In this document: in pieces, positions 8,202 to 16,287 of the stretch | Position numbering within the stretch: the first letter of the stretch is position 1 | How the letters are laid out: each line of letters starts with the position of its first letter | Source: Oscillospiraceae bacterium | Lineage (GTDB): Bacteria; Bacillota; Clostridia; Oscillospirales; Oscillospiraceae | NCBI GenBank assembly: GCA_017395085.1 | Contig: JAFPWF010000017.1 | Coordinates: 81,918 to 145,917, forward strand | Reading direction: 5' to 3' | DNA: 64,000 nucleotides | Translations under genes and position numbers: made by a program | The notes under the pieces: generated by a model | What the model was told of the DNA's origin: nothing | Databases searched by the model: none | What the model saw: the letters and a program-made list of their open reading frames with translations, nothing else

Positions 8202-8230
8202 TTGAAAAAGCGGCTGCTTCATGCTATGAT
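8202..8230 (+). promoter_or_regulatory. Promoter of murF
   Basis: TTGAAA (8202-8207), 17-base spacer, TATGAT (8225-8230), about 45 bases before the start codon. Confidence 0.75.
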
Positions 8231-8276
8231 AACCGCATTCAGAATTCAGTAATTATTACGATAATGGAGAGATTCC

Positions 8277-9680
8277 ATGGAAAATATGACGCTAAAACGT
8301 GCTGCCGAACTTTGCGGGGGTAAATTGTCCGCTTCTGCATCCGAAGATGTTGAACTCCGGAACATTGTCATAGACAGTCGTGCTGTGATGCGTGGTGACT
8401 TGTTCGCGGCTTATCGTGGAGAAAAGACAGATGGACATCATTATATCCGGTCTGCCTTTGAACGCGGTGCAGCCTGCTGCCTGGCGGAATATGTGCCGGA
8501 GGGCGTTACAAAACCGGTTATTGTGGTTCCGGATGTACAGCGCGCGCTGGAAAAGCTGGCGAAAGCCTATAGAGAAGGGTTCAGCCTGCCCCTGGTGGGC
8601 ATTACCGGCAGCGTAGGCAAAACAACGGCAAAAGAAATGATTTCATCAGTACTTGCGCAGCGATTCCGCACGCTCAAAACCGAAGGCAATCTGAACAATC
8701 AGATTGGAGTGCCGATGATGCTTTCCCGGCTGAACAGCACCTACCAGGCGGCGGTTATTGAACTCGGGATCTCCGGTTTCGGTGAAATGAGTCTTCTGGC
8801 GGACATTGCAAAGCCGACGATGGCGGTTTTCACTGTGATCGGTCATGCGCATCTGGAATTCCTGCATGACCTGGATGGTGTGCTGCGCGCAAAGACAGAA
8901 ATGCTGGATTATCTTCCGGATGATGCTGCTGTTATCGTAAACGGCGACGATGATAAGCTGCGGAACCTGCAATGCAGACAAAGAAAGGTCACCTTCGGGC
9001 TGAATCCGGAAAATGACATCTATGCCGAAGCCGTAAAAACGGAAGGGAACTCCATTACCTGCAAAATCGTTTGCGGCAATCGACAGATACCGGTTCGGAT
9101 TCCCACCTTCGGGCACCACCATGTTTATGCTGCGCTTGCGGCTGCCGCTGTCGGATTGCAGTTCGACCTCACGGACGAGGAAATTGCGGAAGGCATTTCC
9201 GGTTTCCAGAATGTCGGACGAAGAGGAGAACTGTTCCAAACCCCGTTTGTGACGCTGATAGATGACAGCTACAATGCGAACCCGGATTCCGTCAAAAGCG
9301 GAATTGACTCTCTGATGCAGCAGGCAGGCAGACGGCATATCTGTATTCTCGGCGATATGCTGGAACTGGGCGGCAACAGCGGCGTCATGCATGAAGAAGT
9401 CGGCCGTTATGCCCGTGAAAAAGGTGCAGACTTTGTGTTGTGTTCCGGGACCTTTGCGGAATACACAGCCCGGGGTGCAGAGGAATGCGGGCAGAGCTTT
9501 GAAAGCAGGGAAGCACTGATTCACAGCATTCCGTCTCTCCTTCGGGAAGGGGACTGTGTACTCGTAAAAGCTTCGAAGAGTTCACATTATGAGACTGTCG
9601 CACAGGCAGTCCGGGAGCTGGCTAAGCAGAAGGAAACATTTTGCGGTGTGACTTCAGGGGAGAATCCGGATGAGTGCTGA
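8277..9680 (+). CDS. murF: UDP-N-acetylmuramoyl-tripeptide--D-alanyl-D-alanine ligase
   Basis: A 467-residue Mur ligase that adds D-Ala-D-Ala to the UDP-MurNAc-tripeptide in the cytoplasm, the last soluble step of the peptidoglycan precursor. The N-terminal domain shows IDSRAVMRGDLFAAYRGEKTDGHHYI, typical of MurF uracil binding. The P loop GITGSVGKTTAKEM lies near residue 110, followed by TEGNLNNQIGVPMMLSRL, which is specific for MurF rather than MurE. The C-terminal domain holds DDSYNANPDS and the ILGDMLELGG segment. The start has GGAG ahead and a good promoter. The last 11 bases overlap the next gene in another frame, so the nucleotidase is probably translationally coupled. Confidence 0.95.
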   Translation: MENMTLKRAAELCGGKLSASASEDVELRNIVIDSRAVMRGDLFAAYRGEKTDGHHYIRSAFERGAACCLAEYVPEGVTKPVIVVPDVQRALEKLAKAYREGFSLPLVGITGSVGKTTAKEMISSVLAQRFRTLKTEGNLNNQIGVPMMLSRLNSTYQAAVIELGISGFGEMSLLADIAKPTMAVFTVIGHAHLEFLHDLDGVLRAKTEMLDYLPDDAAVIVNGDDDKLRNLQCRQRKVTFGLNPENDIYAEAVKTEGNSITCKIVCGNRQIPVRIPTFGHHHVYAALAAAAVGLQFDLTDEEIAEGISGFQNVGRRGELFQTPFVTLIDDSYNANPDSVKSGIDSLMQQAGRRHICILGDMLELGGNSGVMHEEVGRYAREKGADFVLCSGTFAEYTARGAEECGQSFESREALIHSIPSLLREGDCVLVKASKSSHYETVAQAVRELAKQKETFCGVTSGENPDEC

Positions 9681-10383
9681 ACCGATTGTGCTGCTGGATC
9701 TGGATGACACTCTGCTCGACTTTAAAAAAGCGGAAGCAAGAGCTCTTTCACAGTCTCTGACGGAAATGGATATCCCGCACGACAAGGCGCTTCTTGAGCA
9801 TTATAATGCGTTGAACCTGCAGTATTGGGAACGTCTGGAAAACGGGGAATTGACCCGGGAGGAGGTGCTTCTGGGGCGTTTTGTGGATCTTCTGTCAGAA
9901 ATCGGCTCGGATGCAGATCCGGCTGAATTGCGTGACCGCTATGAAAAAAATCTGTCAGTGGGTCATTTTTTTGTGGACGGAGCGGAAGAACTGCTGAAGA
10001 CTCTGTACGGTAAATGCAGGCTGTTTCTGGTTTCAAACGGTACGGCTGTTGTACAGCATGGTCGCCTAGCCAGTGCAGGGATTTCCGGTTTCTTTGAGCA
10101 GATATTCATTTCACAGGAACTAGGGGCAAACAAGCCGGAACGGGAATACTTTGAACGCTGTTTTGCGAAGATTCCAAATTTTGACCGGAGTCAATGCATG
10201 ATTGTAGGTGACAGCCTGACGTCGGATATCCGCGGCGGCATCAACGCAGGTATTCGCACATGCTGGTTTAACCTACGCGGAAAACTGCCGCGGGCAGATA
10301 TCGTGCCGGATGAGCGGATTGACGCGCTTTCCGAACTGCCGGAACTCCTGACGAAGCTGTACAATGTTTCATTTGACGAATGA
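9670..10383 (+). CDS. YjjG family noncanonical pyrimidine nucleotidase (HAD superfamily)
   Basis: A 237-residue HAD phosphatase. The four motifs are visible: DLDDTLLDF (residues about 10-18, nucleophile and acid Asp), the Ser/Asn of FLVSNGTA, the Lys in LGANKPEREYF and the acidic pair of MIVGDSLTSDIRGG. The helical cap between motifs I and II and the ANKPEREYFERCFAKIP segment are typical of YjjG, which hydrolyses UMP, dTMP and damaged pyrimidine nucleotides as a house-cleaning function. GGGGAG lies just ahead of its ATG, inside murF. No terminator is obvious after it. Confidence 0.85.
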   Translation: MSAEPIVLLDLDDTLLDFKKAEARALSQSLTEMDIPHDKALLEHYNALNLQYWERLENGELTREEVLLGRFVDLLSEIGSDADPAELRDRYEKNLSVGHFFVDGAEELLKTLYGKCRLFLVSNGTAVVQHGRLASAGISGFFEQIFISQELGANKPEREYFERCFAKIPNFDRSQCMIVGDSLTSDIRGGINAGIRTCWFNLRGKLPRADIVPDERIDALSELPELLTKLYNVSFDE

Positions 10384-10558
10384 AGAAACCTCAGGCGAAA
10401 TGATGCCTTACAAACGATAGGGATGGAAAAGTAATATTGAAATCAGATTAATTTATAGTAATATTATGATTACAGCGGATAATACCATCGCCGGGAAGGT
10501 GAAAACCGGCACTCTGGGTTACAGTAATACTTATGTGAGAAGGAAGAATGGTATAGGA

Positions 10559-12382
10559 ATGAAAAAAAGCGTTTTCATTCGTCTGACGGCAATATTGCTG
10601 GTCGGTATCCTGCTGGCCGGCTGTGGAACAACTGCACAGAACAAAGAAGCGGATCCCGCTGCCTCGGAGAATAGCAGTGCCCCGGCCGCACAGCCGGCTT
10701 TGGACTCCAAAACGGAAAAAAGCGTGCGGCATAATATCGAAGAACGCAGTTATCCTACCTACCTCCGGGACCTGGATACAGAGCTGACGGAACCGTTCCC
10801 TCTCTGCTTCATTGACGGGGTTAATGATCTGCCATATGTGGAGCTTCGCGATTGGGCAGAACTGCTCTATTTTCTCTATCATGAGGAAAACGAAGACCCT
10901 GACTATGAACTGACGTTCAACGACAATGGCGACACTGTCACGCTTGAGCGCGAAAGCGGTTATACGATGGAGTTCGACTTCGCGAAAGACAGAATTGTCT
11001 TTGAGGATTACAACGCATTTGTTCATAACTCCACCGATTCGACACTTCTCGACCTGCTGAGCGAGACAGGTTTCAATGAAAGCGGAGAGGCGCAGCTCTT
11101 CCTTCGGGATACGAAAGCGTCCTTTGATCGCTACGGGGATATGATGACGATCGATCTTGCGGCGTACGGGATTGAGATGATCGAGCAGGAAGGCAAGCAC
11201 TATGTTCCGCTGCAGACGCTGAACGACTTTCTGGTTGCTCCGCTTCTGGAAAGCTTTCTTTTCAACGGCAAAGCGCTGATCCTTGCCAACGACGACTACC
11301 TTTTTGATTACCGGGAAGGTGAGTATACGCCTCTGGCAGAATTCTACTATGATGTACCACGTGCGCAGCGCAGCGATGCGCTTGCCGAGTATGGATACAA
11401 CGAGCTTTGCCTGGTTCTGGATAAGCTCTACGGCCTCAAGGAACCTCACGATATCCAGAGCTTCCGTCAGCTCTTTTGGCAAATCGGCTATGATGAGGTG
11501 CTCAGTGGCAATGATCCTGTTGACGCCGATCAGGCTCTCAAATCATTCATTGACTACTATCTGGATGATTTGCACTCGGTATTCAATGAATTCTCCTGGA
11601 TGGCCGGCATGGACGCAATCCCGGATAGCACCGGTATCTCCAACCGCAAGTTCATGGAATATTCAGATACATACCGCACGGCCAGAGCCCGCTTTTATCC
11701 GGATGGCTGCCCCTACTATGAGGAAGTGGGCAATACGGCGTACATCACTTTTGATAGCTTTGACTCCGATTACAGGGGTGAGGCCTTTTATGCAGGGTTG
11801 GAATCGGGTGAGATCCCTGACGATACGCTGGGCCTGATCATCTATGCCCACTCCCAAATTACGCGGGAGGGCAGCCCGATCGAGAATGTTGTGCTGGACT
11901 TGAGCAACAACACTGGAGGCGCAGTTGACGCAGGAATCTTCGTACTCGGCTGGCTCCTCGGGGATGCCCCGTTCAGTGTCAAGGACATGGCTACCGGTGC
12001 AATGTCTACTTCTGTATACCGCGCTGACGTCAACCTTGATCGTCGCTTCGATGCACAGGATACAGTAGAGGACAAAAACCTCTTCTGTCTCATTTCTCCG
12101 ATGAGCTTCTCCTGCGGTAATCTTGTGCCTGCTGCGCTGAAATCCTCGCAGAAGGTAACGCTGCTTGGCAAGACAAGCGGCGGCGGGAGCTGCGTCGTTC
12201 AACCGCTCTCCACTGCCTGGGGGACGGTTTTCCAGATCTCGAGTTCCAGAAGAATGTCGTTCTTGAAAAACGGATCCTTCTATGACATTGACCAGGGCGT
12301 GGATCCGGACTACTTTATCAATGACTCTTCGAATTTCTATAACCGCAAGGCGCTGACAGCTTATATCAACGGTTTGTTTTGA
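10559..12382 (+). CDS. Lipoprotein with C-terminal S41-type peptidase-like domain
   Basis: A 607-residue protein. The chosen ATG begins a lipoprotein signal peptide, MKKSVFIRLTAILLVG followed by the lipobox LAGC (Cys near residue 22); an upstream in-frame start would put 31 unsuitable residues before it. The middle (about residues 75-250) contains paired beta-rich segments that could be a copper-amine-oxidase-N-like domain. The C-terminal part shows S41 features: VVLDLSNNTGGAVDAG, CLISPMSFSCGN with a candidate nucleophile Ser, and LLGKTSGGGSC. In CtpA-type enzymes the position after 'TxG' is the catalytic Lys; here it is Gly, which resembles the tricorn/IRBP-like branch. It probably acts on peptides at the cell surface. 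Its substrate and activity are unproven. Confidence 0.75.
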   Translation: MKKSVFIRLTAILLVGILLAGCGTTAQNKEADPAASENSSAPAAQPALDSKTEKSVRHNIEERSYPTYLRDLDTELTEPFPLCFIDGVNDLPYVELRDWAELLYFLYHEENEDPDYELTFNDNGDTVTLERESGYTMEFDFAKDRIVFEDYNAFVHNSTDSTLLDLLSETGFNESGEAQLFLRDTKASFDRYGDMMTIDLAAYGIEMIEQEGKHYVPLQTLNDFLVAPLLESFLFNGKALILANDDYLFDYREGEYTPLAEFYYDVPRAQRSDALAEYGYNELCLVLDKLYGLKEPHDIQSFRQLFWQIGYDEVLSGNDPVDADQALKSFIDYYLDDLHSVFNEFSWMAGMDAIPDSTGISNRKFMEYSDTYRTARARFYPDGCPYYEEVGNTAYITFDSFDSDYRGEAFYAGLESGEIPDDTLGLIIYAHSQITREGSPIENVVLDLSNNTGGAVDAGIFVLGWLLGDAPFSVKDMATGAMSTSVYRADVNLDRRFDAQDTVEDKNLFCLISPMSFSCGNLVPAALKSSQKVTLLGKTSGGGSCVVQPLSTAWGTVFQISSSRRMSFLKNGSFYDIDQGVDPDYFINDSSNFYNRKALTAYINGLF

Positions 12383-12474
12383 CAGTGAGTAAGTGCGGGT
12401 ATGAGCGGGAAAGGTTCCTTGCCTGCCCAAATACCGTGTGATCGGACAAAAAGATTATAAGTATCTGCAAACAA

Positions 12475-12507
12475 AATGAGGGCAATCATTGACGAATTGC
12501 CCTCATT
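12475..12507. terminator. Hairpin after the S41-like lipoprotein gene
   Basis: Twelve-base perfect stem AATGAGGGCAAT/ATTGCCCTCATT around a nine-base loop. The 3' side lacks a clean T run, so termination efficiency is uncertain. The loop contains the start of the -35 element of the next promoter. Confidence 0.5.
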
Positions 12508-12517
12508 ATGTTATGAT
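12489..12517 (+). promoter_or_regulatory. Promoter of the tandem CNNM genes
   Basis: TTGACG (12489-12494), 17-base spacer, TATGAT (12512-12517). It overlaps the preceding hairpin, so read-through transcription and initiation may compete. Confidence 0.65.
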
Positions 12518-12557
12518 ACACGCTAATTTCTGCAAATAGAGGAGTTGTTGATCCGAA

Positions 12558-13841
12558 ATGGACGATGGCAGTCGATTGCCAATTATTCTTGCAATGATTC
12601 TGCTGCTTGGGGCAGTTTACTTTGCTGTTGCCGAAACGGCCTTTGCTTCCAGTTCAAAGACAAAACTGAAAGCCGCTTCTGAACGCAGTGAAGCAGGTGC
12701 CGGTCAGGCGCTGTATATTCTCAATCATTTTGAACGGGCGATCAGCACCATGCTAATCGGTACGAATCTTTGCCATTTGTTTCTGTCAGCGCTTGTTACC
12801 ATGTTTGTAACGAGAAGGTGGGGCCTTTCCGCGGTTACGGTGAGCACCATCCTGACGACGCTGGCAGTCTTTTTTGCTGGCGAAATGCTACCGAAAAGCA
12901 TAGCAAAAAAGTATCCCGAACGCCTGGCAAAAGCGTGCGCTTCCAGCCTGCGCGTGTTTATGACGCTGTTTTATCCGCTTTCATGGATTCTCAGCCGCAT
13001 CGGTGAAGCTGCTGCAAAACTGACCCGCCGGGAGCCTGAATTATCGGTTACCGAAGATGAACTGTATGATATCATCGAGGATATGACGGAGGAAGGGAGC
13101 CTTGACGAAGAGCAGGGCGAACTCATTTCCTCGGCATTGCAGTTCGGTGACCTGACGGTTGAAAGTGTTCTGACTCCGCGTATGGACGTGGTTGCCTTGA
13201 ACGTGGATGCGGATCCTGAGGAGATTCTGGCGCAGATCAAGGCACAGAACCATAGCCGGCTTCCGGTCTACGAAGGAAGTATCGACCGCATAATCGGCAT
13301 TCTTCAGATTCGCAAGTATATCAAAGCATTCCTTCGCGGAGGGGCGGATCCCGATCTTCGCAGTCTTCTGGATGAGGCGTTCTTCGTACACCAGAGTACG
13401 GAACTCTCGGAAATGCTGCAGATGATGTCGAAACAGCGAATCAATATGGCGGTCGTGACGGACAACTATGGCGGCACACTGGGTATTGTGACCGTGGAAG
13501 ACATTGTGGAAGAGATAGTCGGAGAAATCTGGGATGAGGACGATGTTGTTGAAGAAACTGTCACGGATCTGTCCGAAAATGCCTGCATTGTTGACGCGGA
13601 TGAACATGTCTCTGACCTTTTTGAGCATCTGAATTACGAAGACCCCGAGAATAATGACGAGTTGGTGGATACCAGGCTTGGCGAATGGGCGTATACGAAG
13701 TTTGATGAGATTCCTGACGTTGGAGACAGTTTTCACTACCATGACCTGACCCTCACCGTGACGGAGATGGAGCACAACCGGATACTGAAGCTGAAAGCAG
13801 TCAGAACACCGGCTCTCCCGGAAGGGGGTGACGGCAGATGA
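12558..13841 (+). CDS. CNNM/CorC (hemolysin C) family membrane protein, copy 1
   Basis: A 427-residue protein in the order DUF21 transmembrane domain (about residues 1-170, three to four hydrophobic segments starting LPIILAMILLLGAVYFAVAETA), acidic linker (TEDELYDIIEDMTEEGSLDEEQGELISS), a CBS pair (VLTPRMDVVAL ... HSRLPVYEGSIDRIIGIL ... NMAVVTDNYGGTLGIVTVEDIVEEIVGEI) and a C-terminal CorC_HlyC transporter-associated domain. The family exports Mg2+ or controls divalent cation balance; CBS domains usually bind adenine nucleotides. The older 'hemolysin' label is historical. Its stop overlaps the start of a paralogue (ATGA), so the two are cotranslated and may form a heterodimer. Confidence 0.9.
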   Translation: MDDGSRLPIILAMILLLGAVYFAVAETAFASSSKTKLKAASERSEAGAGQALYILNHFERAISTMLIGTNLCHLFLSALVTMFVTRRWGLSAVTVSTILTTLAVFFAGEMLPKSIAKKYPERLAKACASSLRVFMTLFYPLSWILSRIGEAAAKLTRREPELSVTEDELYDIIEDMTEEGSLDEEQGELISSALQFGDLTVESVLTPRMDVVALNVDADPEEILAQIKAQNHSRLPVYEGSIDRIIGILQIRKYIKAFLRGGADPDLRSLLDEAFFVHQSTELSEMLQMMSKQRINMAVVTDNYGGTLGIVTVEDIVEEIVGEIWDEDDVVEETVTDLSENACIVDADEHVSDLFEHLNYEDPENNDELVDTRLGEWAYTKFDEIPDVGDSFHYHDLTLTVTEMEHNRILKLKAVRTPALPEGGDGR

Positions 13842-15106
13842 CAGCATTTCTCATTGGTGTCGGCATCCTGCTTTGTCTGTTGCTGTCTAACTTTTTTTCC
13901 GCATCGGAGATGGCCTATTCTTCCTGCAACCGGCTGCGTCTTGAAAACGCGGCCGAAGAAGGTTCCAAACGAGCCGGAATCGCGTTGAAGATTACACAGC
14001 ATTTTGATGATGCCCTCAGTGCAATTTTGATCGGAAACAATCTGGTCAATATTGCAAGTTCCTCCCTGGCCGCGGTTCTTGTCATTCTTCTTACCGGGAA
14101 TGACAGTAAGACCTGGGTTGCGACACTGATTCTGACTCTGCTGGTAATTGTCTTTGGAGAAACGATTCCAAAAATCACGGCAAAACAGAATGCTAATCGT
14201 GTAGCTGAACGGCATGCGCGCCCTGTGCGGGTTCTGATGATTATCCTGAAGCCCCTGATCCTCCTGGTTGTCGGACTGGTTCGTCTGCTGACCTTTTGGA
14301 TGAAGAAAGAGGAGACAGATGATGATGAGGCCGTGGAGGAACTCCAGAGCCTGATCGAAACAGCTGAAGATGAGTCGGTGCTGGATGAAGAGCGTTCGGA
14401 ACTGGTGCAGGCTGCGATTGACTTCTCGGAAATCTCTGCTTATGAAGTCATGACTGCCCGTGTGGACGTGGAAGCCATTGATATTGACGATGATTGGGAT
14501 GAGGTCCTTTCCCTCGTCGAGGAATCATCCTTCTCCAGAATCCCTGTCTATGAAGACAGTATCGACCACATCATCGGGGTCCTGTATCTGAATCACTTTC
14601 TCAAGGCGGTTGCTGATGGAAAACGTGAAATCCGGTCCCTGCTGATGGAACCATGCTACGTCTATAAGACCATGAAGCTGCCCGATGTGCTGACGCAGTT
14701 GAGAAGGGCAAAGCAGCATCTTGCTGTCGTGTGCGACGAATACGGCGGAACTCTCGGCGTGCTTTCGATGGAAGATGTAATTGAACAGATTGTCGGTGAT
14801 ATCTGGGATGAAACGGATCCCGTGGAGGACGAGATCGTTCAGCGTTCGGTGGATGAACTGGAACTGGACGGCGACCTTCCGATTCCGGAGTTTCTGGAAC
14901 TGATGGAACTGCCGGAAGAAGAATTTGACGCGGAAAGCGATACGCTTGGCGGATGGGTGATCGAATCCTTTGGCGGACATTTCCCTCAGCCGGGGGAAAC
15001 CTTTGAATATGAAAACCTCAGGCTCACCGTTCTTTCTATGGACGGGAGAAGAGTTGACCGTGTTCTGGTTAAACGTACTCCTTTAAAGGATGAGGCAGAC
15101 AAATAA
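13838..15106 (+). CDS. CNNM/CorC (hemolysin C) family membrane protein, copy 2
   Basis: A 422-residue paralogue of the preceding gene with the same order: DUF21 (ILLCLLLSNFFSASEMAYSSC to about residue 160), the linker ELQSLIETAEDESVLDEERSELVQ, CBS pair (YEVMTARVDVEAIDIDDDW ... RIPVYEDSIDHIIGVL ... LAVVCDEYGGTLGVLSMEDVIEQIVGDIWDE) and the CorC_HlyC domain. The start overlaps the upstream gene by four bases with a GGGGGTGA site inside it. The two copies differ mainly in the membrane part and linker, so division of ion specificity or an obligate heterodimer is possible. A strong terminator follows. Confidence 0.9.
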   Translation: MTAFLIGVGILLCLLLSNFFSASEMAYSSCNRLRLENAAEEGSKRAGIALKITQHFDDALSAILIGNNLVNIASSSLAAVLVILLTGNDSKTWVATLILTLLVIVFGETIPKITAKQNANRVAERHARPVRVLMIILKPLILLVVGLVRLLTFWMKKEETDDDEAVEELQSLIETAEDESVLDEERSELVQAAIDFSEISAYEVMTARVDVEAIDIDDDWDEVLSLVEESSFSRIPVYEDSIDHIIGVLYLNHFLKAVADGKREIRSLLMEPCYVYKTMKLPDVLTQLRRAKQHLAVVCDEYGGTLGVLSMEDVIEQIVGDIWDETDPVEDEIVQRSVDELELDGDLPIPEFLELMELPEEEFDAESDTLGGWVIESFGGHFPQPGETFEYENLRLTVLSMDGRRVDRVLVKRTPLKDEADK

Positions 15107-15127
15107 TCCGTTTTGGGTAGCAGATTT

Positions 15128-15173
15128 AAATATTTTCGCCCGTCTGCAACTTGCGCAGATGGGCGAAAATATT
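15128..15173. terminator. Terminator after the CNNM operon
   Basis: Twenty-base stem (15128-15147 with 15154-15173, one G-T wobble) around a seven-base loop, with AAATATTT/AAATATTT ends that give T-rich tails on both strands. Confidence 0.8.
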
Positions 15174-15175
15174 TC

Positions 15176-15204
15176 TTGCATCAGGGTAGTATTTGAGATA
15201 TAAT
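15176..15204 (+). promoter_or_regulatory. Promoter of the tRNA-Pro gene
   Basis: TTGCAT (15176-15181), 17-base spacer, consensus TATAAT (15199-15204), 28 bases before the mature tRNA 5' end. Confidence 0.8.
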
Positions 15205-15232
15205 ACACAAGCTCAGCAAGAGAATAGATTAT

Positions 15233-15308
15233 CCGGGTGTAGCGCAGCTGGTAGCGCGCTTGGTTTGGGACCAAGATGCCGGGGGTTCAAATCCCTCCAC
15301 TCGGACCA
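15233..15308 (+). tRNA. tRNA-Pro (anticodon TGG)
   Basis: A 76-base cloverleaf. The acceptor stem is CCGGGTG/CACTCGG with one G-T pair, the D arm contains AGCGCAGCTGGTAGCGC, and the anticodon arm CTTGG-TTTGGGA-CCAAG carries TGG. The T arm has GGTTCAAATCC, and CCA is encoded. It has its own promoter and terminator, so it is a single-gene transcription unit. No attachment-site duplication was noticed. Confidence 0.95.
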
Positions 15309-15348
15309 ATAAAAGAAGCCAAAACATTATTGTTTTGGCTTCTTTTAT
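15309..15348. terminator. Terminator directly after tRNA-Pro
   Basis: Seventeen-base stem (15309-15325 with 15332-15348) around a six-base loop, starting one base after the tRNA CCA; the right arm ends in CTTTTAT. Confidence 0.85.
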
Positions 15349-15447
15349 GATGGAATAATTAATCGTGATTACAGATATTGAAGACGGTATTGAATTATAT
15401 ACAGATCAATACAAAGATATAAACTGAACCTTTTGAATATGTTTTTT

Positions 15448-16026
15448 TTACTTGAGATAATAAACATCAGTTAGTGCACACGCGAGACTAAACCGTGTTG
15501 TACTAATATATTTATATGGTTGAATTGCAAAGCCGTCAACTTTTTTGGGTTTACTGTATTCAAAATCTTTTTTATCAAACTCTTCTAATTCATCAAGATT
15601 GAGATATCCAGCGCTCTTGAAGGATCCATTTTCGCGAATGTATAGTCTCTGCTTGCCGAGATGATCCTTGCTGGCCTGAAAATATGCCATGTTTAAAGTA
15701 AAGGACAGGCACCGGTCAAGTTCAATTTCGGGCTCCATGACTGGAAGTGTAATTGCAGCAGAAGTCGTATACGTGCCTTTGCCCCAACTGCACCAGATGA
15801 CAGAGTCGTAACAGAGGGTGCCGGTCTTTTTCTCATCTTTATAGTATGGCTCTTCTTTGTGAATCAGTTCTCCATCTTCATCATAAACCTCAATCACGGT
15901 TTCGCCATTTTCATCCTTATAGGTTTTGGTTTCAGTTTTTACATCTTCTGCGAAAGCTGTTGCGCCAAGGCTAAGGATTGCAGCGAACATCAGGAGAAGC
16001 GCCAGTAAGGTTCTGAATGTCTTCAT
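15448..16026 (-). CDS. Secreted protein of unknown function
   Basis: A 192-residue protein that I do not recognise. The start MKTFRTLLALLLMFAAILSLGATAFAE is a clear Sec signal peptide with an AFA-E cleavage site; AAGGAGG lies 13 bases before the ATG, and the open frame upstream is not used. After cleavage there is a charged stretch, TYKDENGETVIEVYDEDGELIHKEEPYY, then a compact region with two cysteines (LCYDSVIWCSWGKG) and later beta-type segments. There is no membrane anchor or wall-sorting motif. The gene stands alone behind a good promoter, oriented against the tRNA gene. It could be a small extracellular or wall-associated protein. Confidence 0.75.
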   Translation of the reverse strand: MKTFRTLLALLLMFAAILSLGATAFAEDVKTETKTYKDENGETVIEVYDEDGELIHKEEPYYKDEKKTGTLCYDSVIWCSWGKGTYTTSAAITLPVMEPEIELDRCLSFTLNMAYFQASKDHLGKQRLYIRENGSFKSAGYLNLDELEEFDKKDFEYSKPKKVDGFAIQPYKYISTTRFSLACALTDVYYLK

Positions 16027-16108
16027 AGTGTTATCTTTTCCTCCTTCTGTGATTGTTTGTGAATCGGATTCTGAATGCTTATGGATCAAAGAAGTGTATC
16101 TGATAGTT

Positions 16109-16137
16109 ACTATACTTTTGTATTGGATTCCTGTCAA
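16109..16137 (-). promoter_or_regulatory. Promoter of the secreted-protein gene
   Basis: Minus strand: consensus TTGACA (16132-16137), 17-base spacer, TATAGT (16109-16114). Confidence 0.8.
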
Positions 16138-16227
16138 GATAAACAAAAAGTAGACTGATATTTCTAAAACAAAATAAGAAGTATGATATATAAGTTGACA
16201 AGCTACATGAATCAGTTATCATATAAT

Positions 16228-16257
16228 ACATGAATTAGGTTAACATGAATTAGGTTA
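16228..16257. repeat. Two adjacent 15-base direct repeats upstream of the hydrolase operon
   Basis: ACATGAATTAGGTTA occurs twice without a gap (16228-16242 and 16243-16257), about 30 bases before the first hydrolase start and just after a TATAAT at about 16222. The position suits an activator or repressor binding site or a transcript 5' end element. A simple duplication is also possible. Confidence 0.7.
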
Positions 16258-16287
16258 GTTTGAATAATTTGACGTATGGAGTGTGTT

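Noticed and set aside
15233-15308. tRNA-Pro as an integration site
   Set aside because: No direct repeat of the tRNA 3' end and no integrase gene were noticed in the window.
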